26,930 bases of DNA from a virus: positions 1 through 26,930 of IMG/VR virus record IMGVR_UViG_3300028129_000052; one strand, given 5' to 3'. Below the pieces are notes generated by a model. The model had not been told where the DNA came from, made no database searches, and saw only the letters and a list, made by a program, of their open reading frames with translations. A program made the translations under genes and the position numbers. Below are positions 7,564-12,721 of this stretch, in pieces; position 1 is the stretch's first letter; every line of letters starts with the position of its first letter.

Positions 7564-7593
7564 AGAGTATTAGCGAGTGTCTAATGCTCTTTT
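7564..7593 (+). terminator. Hairpin with T-tract at 3' end of structured RNA
   Basis: AGAGTATTAG (7564-7573) pairs with CTAATGCTCT (7581-7590), ten pairs with one G-U, over a 7-nt loop, followed by TTTATTA. The T-run is short, so this may be a weak intrinsic terminator or a processing hairpin. Confidence 0.5.
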
Positions 7594-7668
7594 ATTAACT
7601 ACGTGGTATATGTGTATCACTTGCTCTCTAAAAGTCCTTGAGAGTTGACAAATAGGTATTGTATTGTT
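7594..7668 (+). promoter_or_regulatory. Structured leader of 80-residue gene
   Basis: Two short hairpins precede the ATG: GTGGTA/TATCAC (7603-7608/7615-7620) and CTCTC/GAGAG (7624-7628/7640-7644). The last 11 bases including the start codon (GTATTGTTATG, 7661-7671) recur exactly at the start of the gene at 8171, suggesting a shared translation signal. No -7 box was found. Confidence 0.4.
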
Positions 7669-7911
7669 ATGGGTAGATATATTCATAAGATTGATAGGCA
7701 TACTGTTGTTCATACCGCAACTATGCACGTTTCTAACGTTGGTAGCAATAGCACTTACGTTAGTAGGTATGATAAAGGTAGACTTATACATGAAGACATT
7801 ATGTCCTCTAATAGGCTTACTGAATACTTAGCCGACTTTGAACCGTTGGTTGGTATTCAAAACTCTTACATTCCTTCGGTTAAAGACGACGAGTTCGTTG
7901 ACTTGCCTTAG
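7669..7911 (+). CDS. Hypothetical 80-residue protein in RNA island
   Basis: ATG at 7669 opens 80 codons (MGRYIHKIDRHTVVHTATMH...). An in-frame TTG at 7645 would overlap a leader hairpin, so the ATG is preferred. It also shares its start context with the gene at 8171. The N-terminal half is His-rich and the C-terminal half acidic (YIPSVKDDEFVDLP). Codon choice leans to GGT, GTT, TAC and GAC, unlike the A-rich codons of most neighbours and like the gene at 8171. The balanced amino-acid content supports coding. Function unknown. Confidence 0.6.
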   Translation: MGRYIHKIDRHTVVHTATMHVSNVGSNSTYVSRYDKGRLIHEDIMSSNRLTEYLADFEPLVGIQNSYIPSVKDDEFVDLP

Positions 7912-7943
7912 TATGTATTGTCCGAAATGACATTAAACTACCC

Positions 7944-7995
7944 TCGATAAGGATTAGCACCTTATCCTGATGAGTCGCTTCGAAAGGGATGAAAC
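7944..7995 (+). ncRNA. Hammerhead-type self-cleaving ribozyme, degenerate stem III
   Basis: The order fits an open-stem-III (type III) hammerhead. U-C is at 7944-7945, with predicted cleavage after 7945. Stem I is GATAAGG/CCTTATC (7946-7952/7960-7966) with a 7-nt loop. The core CTGATGA is at 7967-7973. Stem II is 7974-7980/7984-7990, six pairs with a G-U closing pair and one G-G mismatch. GAA is at 7991-7993, and A7994 can pair with U7944. Every conserved core base is present. What is missing is stem III: C7995 faces C7943 and the next bases do not pair, so activity is doubtful unless a distant strand supplies stem III. It lies in the intergenic leader of the gene at 8171. Confidence 0.55.
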
Positions 7996-8170
7996 TGAGT
8001 TGTACTTGTAGCGAGTACCACCGATGACGAGATGTTGTCCGTGTCTAAACACTCAGCCATATATCTCTATCTTAGAGTTAGTCAGGATAGCTATTCACTA
8101 TCATTCAGAGTATTATGCCTTGTGTACTTTGTCTTACCTTCCAATTATCCAACAAGGTTTATGTATTGTT
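7996..8170 (+). promoter_or_regulatory. Structured 5' leader of gene at 8171
   Basis: After the ribozyme core come a GTACT/AGTAC hairpin (8002-8006/8014-8018), a CTCT/AGAG hairpin, and GATAG/CTATC (8086-8090/8098-8102), whose right arm is the start of a TTCACTATCA copy. The frame stays open upstream of 8171 but gives a Cys-rich, improbable extension, so this is read as untranslated. Confidence 0.4.
8094..8103 (+). repeat. TTCACTATCA repeat, copy 2
   Basis: Exact 10-mer in the leader of the gene at 8171; its CTATC pairs with GATAG just upstream. Confidence 0.8.
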
Positions 8171-8887
8171 ATGAAAACTAATGTTTCAAACGCTACAAGA
8201 TTTAACTCTAACAAATCAACTTCTTATAAAAGAGGTTCTAAGAGTATCATCAAAGAGATATACTCAGGTAGAGTTATCACTAAGTTACCGAAAGGTAGAG
8301 TTCAAGGAGAGTTCGCTTTCCTTAACTTAGCTCCTATTTCCAAAAGAAATGGTGATGCTAACGAGTTCAAGTATATCGCTACTTACTTCCACATCGGAAG
8401 CGAGTTAGACGAAATGTTGGTTCGTGATTACCTTGCAGGTAAAGATTTAGAGGTGATGTCAGGTAAATCTGCAGCAGCTAAGACTAACAACGAGTTAGTT
8501 CAAGCTCACCTTGAGGCTAAAGAAGCTATGTCTTCTAAGCTGTTCTATTCAGTATTTGACTTGAATATGAAGTCTCAATTCCACAAGGATTTCGATGACC
8601 AATTCTGTGTCTTCACTAAATCTTTTAACGGTAAGACTACTTCTCGTAATCTACTTGACATTCTTAGAATGTTTGACCAAATAGGTCATAATATTTCTGA
8701 AGAACAAATTGACTTATTCTACGACAGAGTAGATGCTTTAAGAGAAAAGGTATCTGACTTCCGTTCAGAAGAAGTAGTTACAGATTTCAACCTACTTGAT
8801 TTAGGTAAGCAAATCGTTGAAGTATTCCGTGGTATCAACGTGAATACGTATGCTAATGACGGTAACGTTAAGTTATTCGCTCTATAG
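8171..8887 (+). CDS. Hypothetical protein with distinct codon use
   Basis: 238 residues from the ATG at 8171 (MKTNVSNATRFNSNKSTSYK). A disordered basic N-terminus is followed by an alpha/beta middle (GEFAFLNLAPISKRNGDANE, YIATYFHIGSELDEMLVRDY) and a helical C-terminal half. Codons are rich in TTC, AAC, TAC, GGT and GTT, in contrast to most genes here, which may mean high expression or separate ancestry. It is framed by RNA elements on both sides: the ribozyme leader before it, and the tRNA-like element six bases after it. No family recognised. A role with the structured RNA is only suggested by position. Confidence 0.75.
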   Translation: MKTNVSNATRFNSNKSTSYKRGSKSIIKEIYSGRVITKLPKGRVQGEFAFLNLAPISKRNGDANEFKYIATYFHIGSELDEMLVRDYLAGKDLEVMSGKSAAAKTNNELVQAHLEAKEAMSSKLFYSVFDLNMKSQFHKDFDDQFCVFTKSFNGKTTSRNLLDILRMFDQIGHNISEEQIDLFYDRVDALREKVSDFRSEEVVTDFNLLDLGKQIVEVFRGINVNTYANDGNVKLFAL

Positions 8888-8892
8888 CATAT

Positions 8893-8946
8893 TAGGAAGT
8901 AATGGTTCACTATCACATAGTGGAGGGTTCGATTCCCTCGCTTCCT
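8893..8946 (+). ncRNA. 54-nt tRNA-like element lacking a D stem
   Basis: A 7-bp acceptor-like stem (8893-8899/8939-8945, ending in a T-G pair) encloses a D-region remnant with GG (8903-8904) but no D stem. Next is a hairpin with a 4-bp stem and 7-nt loop (8907-8921), then a perfect T arm: GAGGG, TTCGATT loop, CCCTC (8922-8938). The short hairpin loop ATCACAT has U at position 33, which would make CAC the anticodon. There is no variable loop, and CCA does not directly follow the discriminator C at 8946 (CCA occurs at 8950-8952). The design, with a GG-bearing D loop without a stem, recalls the tRNA-like domain of tmRNA or D-armless mitochondrial tRNAs. Not a normal tRNA. Confidence 0.6.
8905..8914 (+). 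repeat. TTCACTATCA repeat, copy 3
   Basis: Exact 10-mer forming the left half of the anticodon-like hairpin of the tRNA-like element. Confidence 0.8.
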
Positions 8947-8988
8947 CTAACCATCCGAGAAACTGTGTTCGGAGTACGATAAGTATCA

Positions 8989-9501
8989 ATGGCAGTAACA
9001 ATTATGAGACCAAGAATCTCAAGAAGTGTAGTTCGTGTTAATGTAAAACACGAGAGTACAAAAATGCAAACAGTTAAGAATGAGCTGTATGCAGAAAGAG
9101 CTGAGCTAATCAAGTCGCTTCAGCCAAAATTCCCTTTATGGGCTTGTATTGAACGAGCTTATGCCGAGGACAAGTATGGAGTTGATGCTAATCTTCCTAC
9201 TCACGAGTGGAAAGCATCTCTTAAATTAGCTAAAGCTGAACAAGCAAAAGCTGATAAATTCAAGAACATCAAAGACTTAATCAAAGCTGAAATGTCTAAA
9301 ATAGACAGTTTCTTTAGCGAGACTAAGTTCGATAAGTTCGGAAATAGTTGGTACTCTTACAGGTATCAAAACGAGTTTAGAATAGCATTCTATGACCATA
9401 AAGGTCGTAACAAAGCTGTGTCTAAATTCACAAACTTTGGGGATTATCAATCTTATGTCAAAGAGCAATTAACTGAGTATAAATATACTGAAAAACAATA
9501 A
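8989..9501 (+). CDS. Hypothetical basic helical protein
   Basis: 170 residues, Lys- and Ala-rich. The region from about residue 26 (MQTVKNELYAERAELIKSLQ) looks like a helical domain, followed by a beta segment (SYRYQNEFRIAFYDHKGRNK). The N-terminal 25 residues are Arg/Val-rich and could be an over-extension. A start at the ATG at 9064 would give 145 residues. The first ATG is kept because it lies shortly after the tRNA-like element and no stop intervenes. Function unknown. Confidence 0.68.
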   Translation: MAVTIMRPRISRSVVRVNVKHESTKMQTVKNELYAERAELIKSLQPKFPLWACIERAYAEDKYGVDANLPTHEWKASLKLAKAEQAKADKFKNIKDLIKAEMSKIDSFFSETKFDKFGNSWYSYRYQNEFRIAFYDHKGRNKAVSKFTNFGDYQSYVKEQLTEYKYTEKQ

Positions 9502-9504
9502 GTT

Positions 9505-9735
9505 ATGCAAATCAAAAAGACAGTATTTCCCGAAAAACCGTTGTTCGATTTCAACGAATGGAACAGCTATATTAGCAGTCAAACAAACAAAGTGCAAAGA
9601 ACTAACATTCAGACACAATTTGACGAAGAAGCTGTAAATCAAATCGAAGACCTAATGCAAATCGAAGCTTACGAGCAAGAGCAATTAGGTGCAGAATATT
9701 CTCACAGTTACTACGAAATGATTTGTAGAAAGTAA
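9505..9735 (+). CDS. Hypothetical 76-residue protein
   Basis: Starts three bases after the previous stop (MQIKKTVFPEKPLFDFNEWN) and is acidic and helical in its second half, ending YYEMICRK. It shares the early region with the preceding gene and is followed by a promoter-like -7 box. No family recognised. Confidence 0.65.
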   Translation: MQIKKTVFPEKPLFDFNEWNSYISSQTNKVQRTNIQTQFDEEAVNQIEDLMQIEAYEQEQLGAEYSHSYYEMICRK

Positions 9736-9757
9736 AAGAATATTTGACAAAATTAAG

Positions 9758-9806
9758 TATATTTGTATTCACTATCACGAGCAAAGGCTGAAGCCAAGCG
9801 AGTGAA
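9758..9806 (+). promoter_or_regulatory. -7 box and folded 5' leader of gene at 9820
   Basis: TATATTTG (9758-9765) matches the Bacteroidetes -7 consensus, although the nearest TTTG is only 11 bases upstream, too close for a -33 element. Transcription should start near 9770, so the RNA would open with the TTCACTATCACG motif. TTCACT (9768-9773) pairs with AGTGAA (9801-9806), and within it GGC/GCC closes a TGAA tetraloop (9786-9795). The leader hairpin ends 13 bases before the ATG. Confidence 0.5.
9768..9779 (+). repeat. TTCACTATCACG repeat, copy 4
   Basis: 12-base form, three bases after a -7 box; TTCACT pairs with AGTGAA at 9801-9806. Confidence 0.8.
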
Positions 9807-9819
9807 AACCAACAAGATT

Positions 9820-10074
9820 ATGGAAGCAAAACTATTAGAACACATCAAACTCGTAATGGAGTTAAAAGATGAGAGAGACGAAGCTGTAGAGCAGTTTCAA
9901 GTATTACGTTCAAAGCTCAAAGAATGCTATGGACTCCTCAGTACATCAGGAACGATTTGTTCCGCAATCAACAGAGATAGCCCTGAAGACCAAGACAGCA
10001 TAAAAAGTCTGTCTCAGATTCACTCAAGAGATATAGATAGGATGACCACAACAATATTAGACTTAAACTTATGA
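9820..10074 (+). CDS. Hypothetical coiled-coil protein
   Basis: 84 residues from the ATG at 9820 (MEAKLLEHIKLVMELKDERD). A TTG at 9763 in the same frame would overlap the -7 box, so it is rejected. The N-terminal half is a coiled coil with heptad leucines; the second half contains Cys and Asp/Ser-rich loops. Its stop overlaps the next ATG (ATGA). Function unknown. Confidence 0.65.
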   Translation: MEAKLLEHIKLVMELKDERDEAVEQFQVLRSKLKECYGLLSTSGTICSAINRDSPEDQDSIKSLSQIHSRDIDRMTTTILDLNL

Positions 10075-10238
10075 TTAGGATTAATATAACACAAGACGAC
10101 CTTGAACAACTACAGGCAGCGATGCCGACAGAAGGTCAAGAAGAAGTCTTTGAATGGTCAATACCTGCAAAAGACCCAACAGGAATGAATGTAGTAGTAA
10201 ACGTAATAATAACAGTAGGACAAGATGAGTATATATAA
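10071..10238 (+). CDS. Hypothetical 55-residue protein
   Basis: ATG in an ATGA overlap with the upstream stop opens 55 codons (MIRINITQDDLEQLQAAMPT). It is acidic and ends in a hydrophobic beta strand (NVVVNVIITVG). The next gene's ATG lies inside its end. Overlap on both sides supports it as a coupled gene. Function unknown. Confidence 0.6.
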   Translation: MIRINITQDDLEQLQAAMPTEGQEEVFEWSIPAKDPTGMNVVVNVIITVGQDEYI

Positions 10239-10536
10239 ATTAGCTGAAGAGCTTAAAATAAACGAAGGACATATTAAAACCCTAAAATTCATGTTCATAA
10301 GCCTTGAAAGAGAAGGTAAAGAAATCAATGATAAGATTGAAACAGGGAAAAATCTAATAACACTTGGTAGAGCGTTAAAAGACGACTTAAAAGAGTATTC
10401 AGAAGAAAAGAAAGTGCTTGAAGAGTTCATAGAAAGCACAAATAAATTCAAAAAGGAGGTCATAGAGCCTGCAAAAGAACTTCAGAAAATGTTCGAGCCG
10501 TTATTTAAACTCTTCGAGGAAAATGGGATGGATTAA
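10225..10536 (+). CDS. Hypothetical long coiled-coil protein
   Basis: 103 residues, Lys/Glu-rich, predicted helical almost end to end from its heptad pattern (LKEYSEEKKVLEEFIESTNK). It overlaps both neighbours (14 bases each side). It could be a scaffold-like or oligomerising early protein. No recognised family. Confidence 0.68.
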   Translation: MSIYKLAEELKINEGHIKTLKFMFISLEREGKEINDKIETGKNLITLGRALKDDLKEYSEEKKVLEEFIESTNKFKKEVIEPAKELQKMFEPLFKLFEENGMD

Positions 10537-10738
10537 ATATGACCAAGACAAAGACGCTACTACCTTAGAGGGTGGTAGCTATCTGTGTCGCCTTGAATAT
10601 CCTGATGGGAGAGTCAGGTATCGAGTTAAATCATTTTGCATTTTCGGTAGTGCAAATAAACGTGGATACTTCGCAACCAACGGAAGCAAGTATAAAGTAA
10701 CACACTATACCGAGATAGAAAAATTAAGTAACCAATAA
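10523..10738 (+). CDS. Hypothetical beta-rich 71-residue protein
   Basis: Starts MGWIKYDQDKDATTLEGGSY inside the end of the upstream gene. The alternating pattern SYLCRLEYPDGRVRYRVKSF suggests a small beta sheet, and DGRVRYRV looks like a turn-strand unit. Function unknown. Confidence 0.66.
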   Translation: MGWIKYDQDKDATTLEGGSYLCRLEYPDGRVRYRVKSFCIFGSANKRGYFATNGSKYKVTHYTEIEKLSNQ

Positions 10739-10751
10739 AAAACAAGATAAA

Positions 10752-11279
10752 ATGAGTGCATCAAGTAGAAATTATTTCAGACAAATGGAAGAAGAAATAG
10801 AAAATGGAGGTATGTCTTTAGCACAAGAAATGCAAGAGAGTAAAATGCATGCAGAAAGAATGGATGAGTTAAAGGAAAGAACTCAAAAAGAGTTTGAAGA
10901 ATGTGATTTAGTATTCACATACGGTACTCTAATGAGAGGATACGGTAACAACAGGCTATTAGAAGGAGCTTTCTTCAAAGGAGAAGCTGAAACAGTAGAA
11001 AAGTATATGCTAACAGCAAGTGGAATACCATTCGTGCATCCAAAACACAACAAAGTAGAAATCAAAGGAGAAGTATGGGAAGTGAGAACTCTAAGACAGT
11101 TCATACACTTAGACGCTCTTGAATCTCACCCTAATTGGTACAAAAGAGAAATCATAGAAGTTAGAGTCAAGAATAAAATTAAAAAAGCTTGGATTTATTT
11201 CAATGAAGACTCAGTAGGTACAGAAATACCAAGTGGAGATTACAGAGATTACAAACCAACATACACAAACTTTGATTAA
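10752..11279 (+). CDS. Gamma-glutamylcyclotransferase-like (AIG2/GGCT) protein
   Basis: 175 residues. A helical 50-residue extension precedes a GGCT fold. The nucleophile-binding loop YGTLMRGYGNN starts at about residue 57, the central strands include IKGEVWEV, and the likely catalytic Glu is at about 124 in LDALESHPNWYKRE, followed by a final strand KKAWIYF. Family knowledge: these enzymes cyclise gamma-glutamyl amines to release 5-oxoproline. In phage and bacterial neighbourhoods they occur beside amidoligases and class II glutamine amidotransferases, both of which are present downstream (12722 and 14457). The substrate is probably a gamma-glutamyl amide made or removed by that set, an inference. 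The N-terminal helix is unusual for the family. Confidence 0.8.
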   Translation: MSASSRNYFRQMEEEIENGGMSLAQEMQESKMHAERMDELKERTQKEFEECDLVFTYGTLMRGYGNNRLLEGAFFKGEAETVEKYMLTASGIPFVHPKHNKVEIKGEVWEVRTLRQFIHLDALESHPNWYKREIIEVRVKNKIKKAWIYFNEDSVGTEIPSGDYRDYKPTYTNFD

Positions 11280-11280
11280 T

Positions 11281-11448
11281 ATGCACGAGTTATCACATCT
11301 ATTAGGTACGTGTGGAGAGCCACACCCTTCATTGTTAATGAGTATTCCTGTATTAGGATACATAATCTACAAGGTAAAACAATACTTCCAAATAATTAAA
11401 GGATTTAAAAATGAACCCAATGGTTTATGTAGGAACAATAGAAAATAA
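11281..11448 (+). CDS. Small putative membrane protein
   Basis: 55 residues from the ATG at 11281, one base after the preceding stop (MHELSHLLGTCGEPHPSLLM...). A hydrophobic stretch of about 18 residues (LLMSIPVLGYIIYKV) could cross or lie in the inner membrane, followed by a basic tail. It overlaps the DnaA-like gene by 38 bases. The hydrophobic stretch is interrupted by a Pro and a Tyr, so membrane insertion is uncertain. Confidence 0.5.
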   Translation: MHELSHLLGTCGEPHPSLLMSIPVLGYIIYKVKQYFQIIKGFKNEPNGLCRNNRK

Positions 11449-11800
11449 AAAGAACATCAACGAGCACTATCTCTTACGTATAATAGAAAAAGTAACAGGA
11501 ATAACCGAAGAAGAAATGGTCGGTAAATCAAGAAGAAGAGAGTTCGTTGAGGCAAGATTTATATTCTTCTATTGCATGAGAAAATACAGCAAAGTAACTG
11601 TTAAGTCTATAGGAAATATGCTCAGAAAAGACCACTCATCAGTGATATATGGAGCAAACGAAATAATGAAAATTATAGAACAAAGCAGAACTTTAGCTAC
11701 TCAACTCAGGATAGTAGAAAAGTACATCCAACAAGGGAGTCTGAACCCATGTAAAGCAGAGACCGTTAAGAGTTACACGGATAAGAAGCTCAATAAATAA
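11411..11800 (+). CDS. Stand-alone DnaA domain IV-like DNA-binding protein
   Basis: 129 residues. From about residue 27 the sequence follows the DnaA C-terminal helix-turn-helix: GITEEEMVGKSRRREFVEAR, then FFYCMRKYSKVTVKSIGNML, then RKDHSSVIYGANEI (residues about 72-85), which matches the DnaA signature segment RDHSTVxxA that contacts the DnaA box. The AAA+ ATPase and N-terminal domains are absent, so it cannot unwind DNA itself. Phage proteins of this kind could mark the phage origin, occupy host DnaA boxes, or regulate transcription. The 3' part beyond residue 100 is basic. Its place before the DnaB helicase region fits a replication role. Confidence 0.8.
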   Translation: MNPMVYVGTIENKKNINEHYLLRIIEKVTGITEEEMVGKSRRREFVEARFIFFYCMRKYSKVTVKSIGNMLRKDHSSVIYGANEIMKIIEQSRTLATQLRIVEKYIQQGSLNPCKAETVKSYTDKKLNK

Positions 11801-11818
11801 TTTTTTAAACTAAGAACA

Positions 11819-12718
11819 ATGGAAAATCAATTCAACATCGAAACAGTAGAAACTTTAAACTTTAACAAGAAAACTACTGCAGCAATAAATTTAGAGACAT
11901 TAAGAAACACAATAGCAAGTCTTAATGTAGGTGGAACACTACCAAAGAATAGACCTGTAGCTCACCATGATTTCATTACATGGGTAAGCCAAGAGTTTGA
12001 AGATGCGTTACAAGTAGACGCAATCATAGAACCAATTCATATCTCAGCAAGGCACAGTCAAAGAATAAAGGTTGACCCTAATGAGTTTATCAACCCTAAA
12101 GACCCAATGCCTATCAACAGGCTACACGTACAGAGATTGGTAACTAAGATATATTCTCCTAACATAATAGAGGTAGGCGAAGAAAAAATATGTCCATCGA
12201 TAGCAATATCTTACAACGAAAAAGGTATTGAGATAGCATACGGTGCAAACGTGTGGGCTTGTGCAAACATGAACATCTTTGGAAAATCAAGATGGGCTAC
12301 GTATGGTAGAGATGGAATCAATTACGAGTCCATGAAAACTTTAATACAAGCTCAGCTTAATGATTGGGAACGTGCTTTCCAAAGAGATGTAAGCATAATA
12401 GAAAGACTTCAAGGAGCAGAATGTGATTTAGATAAACAACGATTAGAAGTAGCTAAGCTATTTGAGGTAGCAGTAAGAGCTAACACATTAAAAAGAAAAG
12501 AAACTGTTCTAAACACGACTCAATGTATTCAGTTGCAAGCAGAACTCTTAAAGAGAAGAGACAATGAGCAAGCTAATACATGGTGGGATTTCACCCAGGC
12601 AGGTACAGAAAACCTAAAGCCTACTAATGCAGACATGATTTCATTACATCCAACAATAGAATTATTCAATGATTGGGTATGTAAATCAGCTGAAATTGAT
12701 AACGCTATAATACTATAA
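11819..12718 (+). CDS. DUF932-like phage/plasmid protein
   Basis: 299 residues. The central segment ISYNEKGIEIAYGANVWACA followed by NMNIFGKSRWATYGRDGINY resembles the DUF932 family carried by phages and plasmids, where a strand-turn-strand (GxxVxVCxNL) is followed by a long helix. That helix is visible here (QAQLNDWERAFQRDVSIIER). An N-terminal HDFITWVSQEFEDAL segment and a C-terminal WWDFTQAGTENLKP segment are similar to the family as I recall it. Its function is not established. It lies between the DnaA-like gene and the amidoligase. Confidence 0.55.
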   Translation: MENQFNIETVETLNFNKKTTAAINLETLRNTIASLNVGGTLPKNRPVAHHDFITWVSQEFEDALQVDAIIEPIHISARHSQRIKVDPNEFINPKDPMPINRLHVQRLVTKIYSPNIIEVGEEKICPSIAISYNEKGIEIAYGANVWACANMNIFGKSRWATYGRDGINYESMKTLIQAQLNDWERAFQRDVSIIERLQGAECDLDKQRLEVAKLFEVAVRANTLKRKETVLNTTQCIQLQAELLKRRDNEQANTWWDFTQAGTENLKPTNADMISLHPTIELFNDWVCKSAEIDNAIIL

Positions 12719-12721
12719 GAT

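Larger units (their letters stand above)
7172..7593 (+). ncRNA. Large structured non-coding RNA candidate
   Basis: No convincing reading frame covers this stretch on either strand, yet it folds into consecutive helices. They are: 7172-7181/7205-7214 (nine pairs, one mismatch); 7216-7221/7231-7236; 7244-7251/7255-7262 (seven pairs, one mismatch); 7357-7362/7387-7392 enclosing 7365-7369/7380-7384; 7395-7400/7452-7457 enclosing 7402-7407/7433-7438; and a 17-bp helix 7461-7477/7539-7555 (14 Watson-Crick, 3 G-U) that closes a domain containing 7496-7502/7522-7528. TCTCCGTA occurs three times (7344, 7447, 7504), mostly outside the helices, in a partly repeated context. It ends in a terminator-like hairpin. 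The size, phage setting and nearby tRNA-like element recall the GOLLD and ROOL giant RNA classes, but I cannot confirm homology. The 5' end is not defined, and no good promoter was seen. Confidence 0.68.

Noticed and set aside
7570-7791. Minus-strand open frame across the leader of the 80-residue gene
   Set aside because: It overlaps structured RNA and a plus-strand gene with better codon content.
8024-8170. Upstream extension of the gene at 8171 to an ATG at 8024
   Set aside because: The added residues are Cys/His/Tyr-rich without typical codon use, cover leader hairpins, and the ATG at 8171 has the shared start context.
8893-8946. Ordinary valine tRNA with CAC anticodon
   Set aside because: The D stem and variable loop are missing and CCA is not adjacent to the discriminator, so it is listed as tRNA-like.
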